Source of the DNA: Izhakiella australiensis
Lineage (GTDB): Bacteria; Pseudomonadota; Gammaproteobacteria; Enterobacterales; Enterobacteriaceae
DNA length: 64,000 nucleotides
Assembly: GCF_002006995.1 (NCBI RefSeq)
Contig: NZ_MRUL01000014.1
Location: 46,029-110,028 of the forward strand
Reading direction: 5' to 3'
Shown: piece after piece, positions 1 to 8,244 of the stretch
How the letters are laid out: each line of letters opens with the position of its first letter
How positions within the stretch are numbered: position 1 is the stretch's first letter
Position numbers and translations under genes: made by a program
The notes under the pieces: generated by a model
The model's database searches: none
What the model was told of the DNA's origin: nothing
Seen by the model: only the letters and a program-made list of their open reading frames with translations

Positions 1-2
1 GA

Positions 3-689
3 GCAGCGAACGAATGCGGTAAGGCCGACTACGGCTGGTTGCAGGCCCGCTACAGCTTTTCCTTTGGACACTACTTTGACCCAAAACTGCTGGGCTATGC
101 ATCGCTGCGCGTACTCAATCAGGAGGTGCTGGCTCCGGGGGCATCTTTCCAACCGCGCACCTATCCCAACGTTGACGTGCTCAATATTATTTTGCAGGGC
201 GAAGCACAATACCGCGACAGCGAAGGCAATCACACGGTGGCCCAAACCGGCGAAGCGCTGCTGCTGGCAACGCAGCCGGGAGTGAGTTATAGCGAGCACA
301 ACCTGAGTAAAACCGCCTCGCTGACGCGTATGCAGCTATGGCTTGATGCCTGCCCGCAGCGCGAGAACCGCCTGGTGCAGCGCATCAGCACTCTTCCCGC
401 CCCCTATTTGCTACTGGCTTCGCCGGAAGGGAGCAGCGCTAGCCTGCAATTACGTCAGCAGGTGTGGATCCATCATTTAACGCTGGCGAAAGGCGAGCGC
501 TATACCATCCAGTTGCATGGACCGCGCGCTTATCTGCAATCAATTCACGGTTCACTGCAGGTGCAAACACCGGCGTCAGCCGCTCAGCGGCTGGTCTGCG
601 GCGATGGCGCATTTATTGGCGAAGAAAATCATCTCGAGCTGGTTGCCAGCACCCCGACGCGAGCGCTGGTAATCGATCTGCCGGTTTAA
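3..689 (+). CDS. yhaK: Pirin-family protein YhaK, 5' end cut by window edge
   Basis: The reading frame is open from base 3, so the true start lies outside the window; the TTG at 39 is an internal leucine codon. The visible 228 residues align from memory almost throughout with E. coli YhaK (233 aa), including the stretches YDYGW/ADYGW-LQARY, SFGHYFDPKLLGYASLRV, TRMQLWLDACPQREN and the C-terminus ALVIDLPV. YhaK is a cytosolic bicupin of the pirin superfamily with no established substrate, reported as a possible redox-stress marker. Only a few N-terminal residues should be missing. No operon partner is visible downstream. Confidence 0.9.
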   Translation, partial: AANECGKADYGWLQARYSFSFGHYFDPKLLGYASLRVLNQEVLAPGASFQPRTYPNVDVLNIILQGEAQYRDSEGNHTVAQTGEALLLATQPGVSYSEHNLSKTASLTRMQLWLDACPQRENRLVQRISTLPAPYLLLASPEGSSASLQLRQQVWIHHLTLAKGERYTIQLHGPRAYLQSIHGSLQVQTPASAAQRLVCGDGAFIGEENHLELVASTPTRALVIDLPV

Positions 690-1406
690 TGGTTTTAGCC
701 CCCCTTCACTTCCCCACGGCGTATCAGGCAAAGGTCGCAGCGGCCAACCCGGCAAATGGGCATTTTAGCGTTCAGCAACCGGGTTGACTAAAATCAAACT
801 ATTTCAGGAAAAAAAGCTAAATATAAGGGATTCTTCTCTAAACAAATAATAAACTGTAGTCTGTCCCGGCTAAAAAGATTAACATGCCCACCTACAAATA
901 ATACGCCGCAGCAGCAAATGAAAATAAAAAGAATCATGCTAACGATGTTAATACTTACTATTAGCGCCTTAGTCATTATTACGTGTCAGGGTACGGTTAA
1001 AATCTGCCTGAAGGAAAGTAAACAAATTATTCTTCCCCTGTGCCAGGGATATTACGAAAACGTTACCCCAGCCTCCAACCTGCAACATAAGCCGGCTTTT
1101 ATTTTATCGACATAAAAGGATACGCCCGTCTACAAAAGGATTTATCTGCGGATGATAAATCTCCTGCGCAGAATAAGCGTTAAACAACCATCGGTGTCTG
1201 ACAAGCGTGCAGAAAAAAATCCCTCATCGCTATCTGAAGCATACGTAAACATGCTAATCAGCTGTATTTCAATGCCGCGCCCAGGCTTTTTCTAACCGAT
1301 AAAAATCACCATAACTGCCAAAACATCTTTATCTTATCCTGACAAAAATAAATTTTTTGTCCGGTAGGTTACTGGATACCGAAAGGTCATTGAGGAAAAA
1401 GTTAGT
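690..1406. other. Gene-poor AT-rich intergenic stretch
   Basis: About 700 bases between yhaK and a small secreted ORF are markedly more AT-rich than the surroundings. Possible ORFs of 60-65 codons occur on both strands (918-1115 plus, 794-976 minus). Each has a hydrophobic stretch, but neither has a convincing Shine-Dalgarno sequence or recognisable homology, so neither is called. An inverted repeat near the right end is listed separately. Confidence 0.5.
1341..1361. promoter_or_regulatory. 8-5-8 perfect inverted repeat upstream of small ORF
   Basis: GACAAAAA and TTTTTGTC arms surround a 5-base TAAAT loop, ending 45 bases before the start codon of the small ORF at 1407. The position fits an operator or promoter-overlapping site. 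An all-AT stem with a T run could also form a weak terminator. Its function is inferred from position only. Confidence 0.3.
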
Positions 1407-1631
1407 ATGAGAATTGCAGATGTATTAACAGGTGGAATCTTTCTTGGTATCTCTTTTTTTTCCGCCGCTCAGTCAGTTCCGCTCCAGCCACAACCCGTTC
1501 ATATAAATGGAGACGCTCACACGCTGACATTAAACAGTGCCGACATTGCAGAAACGCCCGATGAGTTTGTTCCTGCCACGATCTCTCTTACCCAGGTGAG
1601 AGAGAAATCAAACATCGCTGCCAGCGGATGA
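1407..1631 (+). CDS. Small secreted hypothetical protein
   Basis: This is a 74-residue ORF preceded by a good ribosome site (GAGGAA, 9 bases before ATG). Residues 1-21 look like a Sec signal peptide: a short charged start, a hydrophobic run and a small-residue AAQS site that would release a mature peptide of about 53 residues. No family is recognised. The mature part has no cysteines and is rich in Thr, Pro and acidic residues. A strong hairpin follows just after the stop, which supports a real transcription unit. Overall this is a plausible short periplasmic protein of unknown role. Confidence 0.5.
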   Translation: MRIADVLTGGIFLGISFFSAAQSVPLQPQPVHINGDAHTLTLNSADIAETPDEFVPATISLTQVREKSNIAASG

Positions 1632-1637
1632 ACGCCA

Positions 1638-1659
1638 AAGCGGCCGTCCGGCCGCTTTT
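1638..1659. terminator. Bidirectional intrinsic terminator
   Basis: The stem AAGCGGCC-GT-CC-GGCCGCTTTT lies between the convergent small ORF (stop at 1631) and the Slp gene (stop at 1667). Both strands show an A/T tract beside a GC-rich stem, so it can end transcription from either side. Confidence 0.75.
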
Positions 1660-1666
1660 ACGCATA

Positions 1667-2260
1667 TTATTTGACTATGCTTTTCTCGACCTGAAAAGAC
1701 GTCCGCATCGGATACCAGCCCCAATCCATAGCATAAGGGTAAGGATACGCAGACCAGCCATAGTTCCAGTAAGGACCAAATCCATAATTCCAGCTATCGA
1801 TTGGTATCAGGCTCTCTTTAATGTGCCAGACCTGATAGCCCAACATATCCAGCATGATAAACCTGTATTTTGCCTTACCCACCTCGCCTTGTTCGCTACC
1901 GGCTACCGTAGCCAGCACGGTCACCAGACGATTTTTAAGCGTCAGGGGATCGATAAATCCCGCCTTTTTGACCATCACGCGCCCCTGATAAGGCTGGTCG
2001 ACATCGGGCCTGGCCGCTTTATCTAAAGGCAGAACGGCAATTTCAAACAGCGTTTCGTTCTTGTGGTTAATAACGTTTAATACTTTACCGCCAATTCGAA
2101 CTTCCTGCCCTTTATACTGGGCTGGATTGCCATATATTTGACTATAATTAGCCGCAGAAACCAGCCCGCTGTTTCCGCCAATGTTTTTGGGTATTGTTGA
2201 ACATCCGGTAACAATAAAACCTGACATCAGGACGGGCAATAATAACTTTTTCAATTCCAT
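1667..2260 (-). CDS. Slp-family outer-membrane lipoprotein
   Basis: The product has 197 residues with a lipoprotein signal peptide. A Lys-Lys start and hydrophobic core are followed by the lipobox VTGC with the acylated cysteine at residue 20. The body has the Slp/YeaY pattern (NYSQIYGNPAQYKGQEVRIGG, then a conserved QPYQGRVMV region). Slp proteins are starvation- or acid-induced lipoproteins of unclear biochemical role. The C-terminal third is rich in Trp, Tyr and Pro (residues about 155-185), unusual beside E. coli Slp. The gene appears monocistronic and converges on the small ORF at 1407. Confidence 0.85.
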   Translation of the reverse strand: MELKKLLLPVLMSGFIVTGCSTIPKNIGGNSGLVSAANYSQIYGNPAQYKGQEVRIGGKVLNVINHKNETLFEIAVLPLDKAARPDVDQPYQGRVMVKKAGFIDPLTLKNRLVTVLATVAGSEQGEVGKAKYRFIMLDMLGYQVWHIKESLIPIDSWNYGFGPYWNYGWSAYPYPYAMDWGWYPMRTSFQVEKSIVK

Positions 2261-2577
2261 TTACCTTAAATTAGTAGCCGTTAACGTTCCCCATTAACCG
2301 GGTCAACTTAGCCTGAGCCGCCATGCAGAGAATTATTATGCCGTTAGCGACTTTGACACCGTTGTTAAGCAAGAAAAACTTACGTCACTGTCAGCACGAA
2401 AACAGCGGTGCAGACAGGCTTTTTAATTAACATAAAGTTAAACGATATTATCTTTCTTTTTATGAATTTTAGTTTCAGCGTAATAAGGCAACGTCATCAC
2501 CCTCGTTACCTGAATGGTTAACTAAAACACCGTCGTTATACTGAGCGTCACCGCTTTCAGGCGACAATATCAGCCAT
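2261..2577. other. Intergenic region upstream of the Slp gene
   Basis: About 320 AT-rich bases contain the promoter region of the Slp gene on the minus strand. No ORF with a ribosome site and no clear repeat is seen. Confidence 0.4.
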
Positions 2578-2603
2578 AAAAAAAGGCGCAATAATATTGC
2601 GCC
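2578..2603 (-). terminator. Intrinsic terminator of the RcnB-like gene
   Basis: Read on the minus strand, a GGCGCAATA/TATTGCGCC stem is followed by seven T residues. It lies 22 bases after the stop codon of the RcnB-like gene. Confidence 0.85.
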
Positions 2604-2624
2604 CCGGAAAGATGACGGGATGGA

Positions 2625-3143
2625 TCAGTGATAGAAAATATCGCCCGCTTTGGCCTGCAGGATTTTCCCCTCGGCATTACTGATCAGCACGTAGTTGCCG
2701 CCCATATAGGTCCAGTGGCTATCCGGCTGCGGCGCTGGCAAATGACGAACTTTGTAATCAGTAATGTAATAAGGTTTGGTGCGATAGAGCTGCGGAACGA
2801 TATCGCCGATGGTGTATTTCTTGTAATCAGCGAAGAACGTTTTAACTTCGTAATCGTTTTGCGGGCCAGGCACTTGTTCGTGGCTGTCTCCCGGCGTCGC
2901 GCCGTTTTGCTCCTGCACGCTGTGCGGCAAAGACTGCGGCTGTTCTGCCTGCTGCTGCTGAGTCGGCGCCTGCGCCGCATCGTTTTGCGCATTGTTCTGC
3001 TGACTGGCATCGCTCTGAGCCTGATCAACCGGTGCAGCCTGCTGTCCCTCAGCCTGTTCATTGCTGGCCTTGGCGCAGGACGTTAACGGTAATACCGCGG
3101 AAAAAATTAAGGCGGTAAACAGCGCCTTTTTAGTCTTATGCAT
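2625..3143 (-). CDS. RcnB-like exported protein with Gln/Ala-rich linker
   Basis: The start is placed at the ATG at 3143 because GGGAG sits 5 bases ahead of it; upstream GTG/ATG codons overlap that site. The protein has 172 residues with a signal peptide ending in LTSC, so it is probably lipidated at Cys 23. Residues about 25-90 are low-complexity Gln/Ala/Asp. The C-terminal 70 residues match the RcnB family (IGDIVPQLYR, YITDYKVRHLPAPQPDSHW, GGNYVLIS). E. coli RcnB is a periplasmic protein of nickel/cobalt homeostasis. Here the lipobox and long linker suggest a membrane-anchored relative, and a metal role is only inferred. Confidence 0.75.
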   Translation of the reverse strand: MHKTKKALFTALIFSAVLPLTSCAKASNEQAEGQQAAPVDQAQSDASQQNNAQNDAAQAPTQQQQAEQPQSLPHSVQEQNGATPGDSHEQVPGPQNDYEVKTFFADYKKYTIGDIVPQLYRTKPYYITDYKVRHLPAPQPDSHWTYMGGNYVLISNAEGKILQAKAGDIFYH

Positions 3144-3265
3144 AACCTCTCCCATCACTTACGGCCATCATGCCGCACAAACACCTCATTGTGACAGACA
3201 GTTATAGCCGCAACCAGCCCAGGATGACCAGACTTATTCAAGCTAAAAGTAAACAAGTGTGTTTA

Positions 3266-3286
3266 AGGCGGCCTTTTCAGGCCGCC
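3266..3286. terminator. GC-rich hairpin after EamA gene
   Basis: The stem AGGCGGCC/GGCCGCCT with a short loop lies just downstream of the EamA transporter stop codon on the minus strand. The T tract is weak (TTAAAC), so termination is likely but not certain. Confidence 0.55.
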
Positions 3287-3291
3287 TGCCG

Positions 3292-4146
3292 CTATCTGAA
3301 GCGGAAAACCAGCGCCACGCCCCCCAGAATCGCCAGCATACCCAGCAGACTACTCCACGGCATAGCATTCCCTAACAGCAGATAATCCAACGCAGCCGTA
3401 ACGGCGGGAACCAGATAGAACAAACTGGTCACGTTAACGATGTTGCCGCTGCGTAACATGCGATACAGCAGCAGCTGGGCCAGTACCGAAATGCCTAATC
3501 CCAGACAGATAACCGGAATAAAAAACCCCCAGCTGCCGTCGGTATGAAACGACTGAAACGGCAGAAGAACCAGACATGACAGCAGGCTAACCCCATATTG
3601 CAGCGGCAGCTGATTACCTGGCGGCTGTGAGTTACGCTTTTGCAGGATTGCGCCTACCGTCATACAAAACAGCGCCGCCAGCGCCAGAGCAACGCCCAAT
3701 GCGCTGAAGTGTGAAACCAGCAGGCTTTGCAACACCACCAGCACCAGCCCTGCCAGCGCAATTAGCAGGCCACACAGCCGCAGCGGATTAAAAATCCGCT
3801 CCACCAGGCAAAGGGTAAGCAGCGGTTGAATTCCCATAATGGTGGCTATCAGACCAGGCGTAATGCCGAAAGCCATCGCCTCAAAGTAGCACATGGCGTA
3901 GCAGCCAATTAGTAAAAAGCCGGTCACCGCCACCTGCAAGCGCGTCCCCGAATCGGGCAGCCAGCGGCGGCGATAAAGCCCCATCAACAGCAGCGTAATC
4001 AGAGCCAGAGTGAAACGGCAAATCAGCAAGGCAAGCGCGGAGCCGTGATCCAGCCCCCATCGGGTAAAAATCGCCGCGCTGCCCCATAGCAAAACGAACA
4101 GCATTGCTGGCGCGAATGAGGCCAGCGGAAGAGTTAAAAAACGCAT
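3292..4146 (-). CDS. EamA/DMT-family inner-membrane transporter
   Basis: The protein has 284 residues with about ten hydrophobic segments, the usual length for drug/metabolite transporters. It shows two EamA repeats. The first holds WGSAAIFTRWGL near residue 21 and the family-typical end of TM4 (GITPGLIATIMGIQPLLTL). The second ends with LVPAVTAALDYLLLG and a short basic tail. Such proteins export amino acids, nucleosides or other small metabolites. The substrate cannot be told, and there is no operon partner. A GC-rich hairpin follows the stop codon. Confidence 0.85.
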   Translation of the reverse strand: MRFLTLPLASFAPAMLFVLLWGSAAIFTRWGLDHGSALALLICRFTLALITLLLMGLYRRRWLPDSGTRLQVAVTGFLLIGCYAMCYFEAMAFGITPGLIATIMGIQPLLTLCLVERIFNPLRLCGLLIALAGLVLVVLQSLLVSHFSALGVALALAALFCMTVGAILQKRNSQPPGNQLPLQYGVSLLSCLVLLPFQSFHTDGSWGFFIPVICLGLGISVLAQLLLYRMLRSGNIVNVTSLFYLVPAVTAALDYLLLGNAMPWSSLLGMLAILGGVALVFRFR

Positions 4147-4659
4147 AGAATTTACATCCTGTTAAAACCTAACCGTCACCGGCTGGCTGACAGCCAGCAT
4201 CAGCAAGAACCAGTGCCTGTGAAAAGCGGGAAGTGGCTTTAAACCACTCGCGTAAGCATCAACGGCGGCGGCGGGCAGGCTGCAACAGGAAGCATCATCA
4301 CCGGGCAGGCCACGTCCACCATAACGGATGACTTCACCACTTGGGTTGCATCTTTTAAGGTTGGGACAAGCTGGCGCATTAGTGGGCATACCCTGAATAA
4401 AATGAATGGATATCCAGGCTAACATCCGATTTACAATTGCGCAATAGAAATAGCCGGACAAACAAACCGCTGTAGAGCAAAGAAGGCACCGATTAACAGA
4501 GCACGGCATTTTTTAGCGGGCGTAGCCAGCGCAAGTTTTATCGATAAATAGTAAACTCGTTGAATCAACGGCGTGTTGGGTGCAGCTGGCCCTCTGATCG
4601 GCAATAAGCCCGGCGCCTGTCTGCCACGATTAGCACCCATGATGTCGGGAGGCGTCTGT
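4147..4659. other. Gene-poor spacer between EamA gene and yecA
   Basis: This is 513 bases between divergent genes. A minus-strand frame at 4162-4509 contains a stretch with several Cys and Gly residues that faintly recalls a zinc-ribbon, but no ribosome site or full domain is seen. No repeat or RNA gene is recognised. It must hold the promoters of both flanking genes. Confidence 0.4.
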
Positions 4660-5322
4660 ATGAAAGAAGGTCCATTAACTGACAAAGAGCTGCAATGGCT
4701 CGAAGAATTGCTGGAAAAATACGGCAATGATGACTCAATTCTTGATGTCGCCGAGCTGGACGGCATGTTAACCGCCATTTTGTCCGGCCCGACGGTAGTC
4801 CCTCCCAGCGAATGGCTGGTCGCCCTGTGGGGAGGAGAGAAAAAACTGCCGTCATGGAGCAACGAGCGGGAAATGTCGCGCTTTCTCGATCTCAGTTTTC
4901 AGCATATGAACGATATCGCCGATCGCCTGAATCACTATTCCGACCAGTTTGATCCGCTGTTTGGCGTACGTGAAATGGACGGGCAGGAGTTTACCATCGC
5001 CGAGGAGTGGTGCTTCGGTTACATGCGCGGCGTCGCGCTGCGCGACTGGTCATCGCTGCCGCCGCAGCTGCAACCGGCCTTAGAGACTATTGCCCTGCAT
5101 GGCACAGAGGAAAACTTTGAGCGGCTTGATGATTTATCTCCTGAGGAGATGGCGCAGAGTATTGAAGCCATTCGCCCGGCCGCCATTGCGCTGCATAGCT
5201 ACTGGGTATCACAACCAGAGCAGGCGCCGGAGCAACCCATAGTGCTGGGTAACCGCCCCGGCAGGAACGATCCCTGCCCGTGCGGTAGCGGCAAAAAATA
5301 CAAGCAGTGCTGCCTGCACTAA
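4660..5322 (+). CDS. yecA: YecA, UPF0149 protein with SEC-C metal-binding tail
   Basis: The ATG at 4660 is chosen because GGGAGG lies just upstream and the product MKEGPL... aligns with E. coli YecA from residue 1. It has 220 residues. Residues 1-190 are the UPF0149/YgfB-type helical domain ([38 protein letters not shown]). The last 22 are a SEC-C zinc motif, [20 protein letters not shown], as at the SecA C-terminus. YecA has been linked to ribosome and SecB binding; its physiological role is not settled. The gene is monocistronic here. Confidence 0.95.
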   Translation: MKEGPLTDKELQWLEELLEKYGNDDSILDVAELDGMLTAILSGPTVVPPSEWLVALWGGEKKLPSWSNEREMSRFLDLSFQHMNDIADRLNHYSDQFDPLFGVREMDGQEFTIAEEWCFGYMRGVALRDWSSLPPQLQPALETIALHGTEENFERLDDLSPEEMAQSIEAIRPAAIALHSYWVSQPEQAPEQPIVLGNRPGRNDPCPCGSGKKYKQCCLH

Positions 5323-5386
5323 TCGCGCCGGACAGAGCGCAAAAAGCTATCGCCGCGGCGCTCAGTGAGTACCCGCGCCGCTGCGA

Positions 5387-6076
5387 TTAATCTACCAGTT
5401 CAATTCCCAGACTCTCCAGCAGCGCCAGAGCCTCATAGCGGGAGAACTTCGCCCCGCTCAGCGTATTATTCATTACGTCAATAGTGAAATTCCACGAGTC
5501 GGTGAGATCCGCCGCGCGCAGAGTGGTTTTATTAAACAGGCTGCCGGTTAAGTCACAGCCGACCATTTCAGCGTTGCTAAGATCGCATTCGCGAAAATCA
5601 ACGCCCTGCAGCAGGCATTGATCCATTTTGAGTCCCCGCAGCGCCAGACCAAAAAAAGAACCGCTGGTCAGAATACTTTTGCTGAAGTGCAAATCGGCCT
5701 CAAGGTTGTATTCAGGCCAGCTTGCCCCCGTCCAGTCGATGCCACTCAGTTTGCATTCCTCAAAGCTGAGGGCATACAAACGCGCGGCTGACATTTCGAC
5801 CAGGCTAAGATTACAGTGAGTAAAGCGGCAGTCGGTAAATTTACAGCGGGAAAAGCGCGTGGAGGTAAAGTCGCAGTGGCTGAATTCGCACTCCTCAAAG
5901 CGGGCGTTTTCAAGGTTACCCGACCTTAGATCCAGCCGTTGGAAGGATTCTCTGAAATAGTCTTCATTGCTGGCTAGTTTATTCATCGCGTTTGCCAAAA
6001 TTTGTCCGGGAAAACGCGATGCAATATAACGCTCAGCGCACGAGAGCGCCAGACCAAACGTATGGCCATTTATCAT
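5387..6076 (-). CDS. Pentapeptide-repeat protein of the Qnr/MfpA type
   Basis: The protein has 229 residues. From about residue 42 it consists of A(D/N)LXX-like repeats with Phe or Leu at every fifth position (SGNLENARFEECEFSHCDF...), breaks at a short segment near residue 120, resumes, and ends in an amphipathic helix EALALLESLGIELVD. That end closely resembles the C-terminal dimerisation helix of Qnr proteins, which mimic B-DNA and shield gyrase from quinolones. An alternative start is Met 31 (5986), which would give 199 residues, nearer to the usual size of about 215; neither start has a strong ribosome site. Resistance activity is not implied by sequence alone. Confidence 0.75.
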   Translation of the reverse strand: MINGHTFGLALSCAERYIASRFPGQILANAMNKLASNEDYFRESFQRLDLRSGNLENARFEECEFSHCDFTSTRFSRCKFTDCRFTHCNLSLVEMSAARLYALSFEECKLSGIDWTGASWPEYNLEADLHFSKSILTSGSFFGLALRGLKMDQCLLQGVDFRECDLSNAEMVGCDLTGSLFNKTTLRAADLTDSWNFTIDVMNNTLSGAKFSRYEALALLESLGIELVD

Positions 6077-6115
6077 AACCCGCGCTGCGCCGGGCCGAAT
6101 TAATAATTTCTGTAA

Positions 6116-6484
6116 TTATTCTGCAATGTTAGCGGTATTAACAACCTGATCCTTCCAGATTAATTTGCCTTTATTGTCGAATAGAAAAATAACCGGGTCA
6201 GGATTAACTTTAGGGTTATAAATCACAAAAGAAATTAACAATGACTTGCTGCACTTGTTCCAGTCCAGAGAAGTATATGGCGTACCGTCATCAGTAATAG
6301 AATCATTTTGCTTATAGCCACGGCAAACAATCGTTCTTTCTTTATTATTTTCAATGGTACTAATCGAATCGCCGTGGACCACAAACTGGCTGTTCGAATG
6401 GACTGCTTTATAATACCCGGTACTATCAGCTAGCGCGAAAAACGGCAATACAGCCAGCATGAATAGAGCAACTCGCCGAAACAT
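6116..6484 (-). CDS. Secreted hypothetical protein
   Basis: The start is placed at Met (6484) so that the protein begins with MFRRVALFMLAVLPFFALA, a clear Sec signal peptide cleaved at ALA-DS; the longer frame adds 22 residues with no signal-like features. The mature part has about 100 residues, contains two cysteines (CRGY and NKCSK) that could pair, and alternates polar and aromatic residues in a beta-rich pattern. No family is recognised. The gene is AT-rich compared with its neighbours, hinting at recent acquisition. Confidence 0.6.
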   Translation of the reverse strand: MFRRVALFMLAVLPFFALADSTGYYKAVHSNSQFVVHGDSISTIENNKERTIVCRGYKQNDSITDDGTPYTSLDWNKCSKSLLISFVIYNPKVNPDPVIFLFDNKGKLIWKDQVVNTANIAE

Positions 6485-6817
6485 AGTAAAACCCATCAGG
6501 TTAAGAAAATTCTTAGACGGTAATATTACTACCAGCCCGGTCATTCTCATAAATATTTATTGCCGGGATCGGCGCGGCAGATACGCATAAGCCTGCCACA
6601 GGCGTCTGGATATCGCAGTGAGGACGCGGCCTTTCGCCTCAGAATCTGTGGTAGCCAGCAGAGGGTTAACCGACTTTACGTTCTGTAACAGGTTGAAACT
6701 ACAAGTTATTCAGAACAGCGATGAAAGCACGTTATGATAATATGATCCCCGCCGGCACACCATCGCCGGCGGCATAATGATCAATCCCATCGCCGCGACT
6801 TCATTAAGGGGTGCCTC

Positions 6818-7228
6818 GTGAAAAAAATCGTGTTTTTACTTCCCTGCATCCTGCTTGCAGCCTGCCAGAGCCAGCGTCCGGTATCGCCAGACCTTCAGGC
6901 TCAGGCTGCGGTTATCAATAACCAACTTTGCGTGAAGATAAACCCACAGGGCGACGAGAAGGTTCGCAGCATATTTATCTACGAAGGGAATAACACCGGC
7001 GGCGGCATGATGAAAGAATTTTACCCGCAGCCACAAGTCAGCAGCAATGACTGTCTGCCAGCGCCACCCTATACCTACCAGTCCGGTAAAACCTATACCT
7101 GGAAAATCGATCTGCAATCAGCGCAGCGGCTGGAGAAAGGTGACTATCCCAGCACTCGAATTTTTACCGCGCGTTTTACCTGGAAACAAGATGGTGTAAC
7201 AACGTCGCTGGGACAGGACTCGCCCTGA
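6818..7228 (+). CDS. Small lipoprotein, possibly T6SS-immunity-like family
   Basis: The protein has 136 residues and a GTG start at 6818 behind AAGGGG. The lipoprotein signal ends in LLAAC (Cys 16), and Gln at +2 favours the outer membrane. The mature domain has the pattern NNQLCVKI...DEKVRSIFIYE...DCLPAPPYTYQSGKTYTWKI with two cysteines. This resembles from memory the enterobacterial lipoproteins that databases label putative T6SS immunity periplasmic lipoprotein (DUF7480-like). No effector or T6SS gene is near, so the role is open. Confidence 0.6.
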   Translation: MKKIVFLLPCILLAACQSQRPVSPDLQAQAAVINNQLCVKINPQGDEKVRSIFIYEGNNTGGGMMKEFYPQPQVSSNDCLPAPPYTYQSGKTYTWKIDLQSAQRLEKGDYPSTRIFTARFTWKQDGVTTSLGQDSP

Positions 7229-7266
7229 GCAGCCCCCCGGCCAGTAAAGATAAGAATTCGGCTTTA

Positions 7267-8238
7267 TCACGGTAAGCGAAACGCCAGCGGGATGCCGCTG
7301 AATGGGGCACTGTCGCCGTCGGCCAGCTGCAGCGATTGCTGGCGCAGCGTCGCCATATCCAGCTGATGTAGCAGCCGGGCAACCGGCGTGGCAGCACGCA
7401 CCAGCAGCACCGCGCTGGATATGGAATCGGCCAGCGTCAGCGCGGCGGAATTATCAAGGGGCCGGATGCTAAGGCCAACCCGGTCCAGCGGAATTAATGA
7501 CGCCTCCTGATGCCAGACGCCGGTGTCGATTTCGCCGAGAAAAACGCTGCGCGGCAGCAGGGTGAAATCAACCTCAACGTAGTCATAATCCTGTTCAGGA
7601 AACTGCGCGCGCGTCAGGCGCTGATGGTCGCTGGAATGAAAATCGATGCCGACACGGCGGCGCCCAACCGGCGCTGCGCCGTTTTTTTCCACCACCACCA
7701 GGCTCTGCGGGCGATAGTAGCTGCCGTTGCCAACGTCAAACAGTTCATCGTCGGGCTCTCCCGCCTGCGCCAGCAGCATTTGCGCCGAACCGGATGACAA
7801 CAGTACGATATCCGCTTCCCCCTGTTCGAAGGCCGCCAGCCGGGAGCGAGCGCCGCGCAAATAACCAACGGTAGTCACCACGCTCCAGCGGCTGCACTGG
7901 CGAACAAACGCCGAGGCGACCTGAGTTGCCTCCTGGGAACCGCGCGGCGGCAACAGCATATGCACCGGCGCCAGGTGCGCCGCATCCCACAGGCGGGCGA
8001 AGTCCCAGCCCACCACGAAGGTGCCCTGATGGCCGCGCGAAACCAGCTGCACCGCGCCGGACTTTTTCAGTTCAAGCAGCGCTTTTTGTACCGTACCGGA
8101 GCCAATTTCCAGCGCGTCCTGAAACCAGGAGGTGGTCGGAAGCCGCCCGCCCAGGCCGTGGGACAAAATGACCCGGGCGATAAACGCGACCGGAGAAAGC
8201 TGTTTGGCATCGTGCGCCATCACCGTCATTGTTGCCAT
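7267..8238 (-). CDS. YhfZ-like GntR-type transcriptional regulator
   Basis: The protein has 323 residues from the ATG at 8238, which starts 4 bases after the aldolase stop. Residues about 15-75 form a winged helix (GGRLPTTSWFQDALEIGSGTVQKALLELKKSGAVQLVSRGHQGTFVV). The rest matches the YhfZ C-terminal domain, a periplasmic-binding-protein-like ligand sensor that follows an HTH in the yhf locus of E. coli. It is co-transcribed with the aldolase and probably controls the divergent sugar operon. The 24-base palindrome at 9136-9159 is the likely operator. Repressor versus activator is not evident. Confidence 0.85.
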   Translation of the reverse strand: MATMTVMAHDAKQLSPVAFIARVILSHGLGGRLPTTSWFQDALEIGSGTVQKALLELKKSGAVQLVSRGHQGTFVVGWDFARLWDAAHLAPVHMLLPPRGSQEATQVASAFVRQCSRWSVVTTVGYLRGARSRLAAFEQGEADIVLLSSGSAQMLLAQAGEPDDELFDVGNGSYYRPQSLVVVEKNGAAPVGRRRVGIDFHSSDHQRLTRAQFPEQDYDYVEVDFTLLPRSVFLGEIDTGVWHQEASLIPLDRVGLSIRPLDNSAALTLADSISSAVLLVRAATPVARLLHQLDMATLRQQSLQLADGDSAPFSGIPLAFRLP

Positions 8239-8244
8239 CAACCC

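Noticed and set aside
39..41. TTG as the start codon of the pirin-family gene
   Set aside because: The frame stays open to the left edge and the upstream codons (ADYGW) match YhaK, so the codon is internal.
794..1115. Two overlapping short ORFs with hydrophobic stretches
   Set aside because: They lie on opposite strands, have no ribosome site and show no recognisable family; AT-rich DNA easily yields hydrophobic frames.
2585..2603. Palindrome considered as an operator
   Set aside because: The adjoining T tract on the minus strand and its place after a stop codon fit a terminator better.
4162..4509. 115-codon minus-strand ORF upstream of yecA
   Set aside because: No ribosome site, atypical composition and only a faint Cys/Gly resemblance to zinc ribbons.
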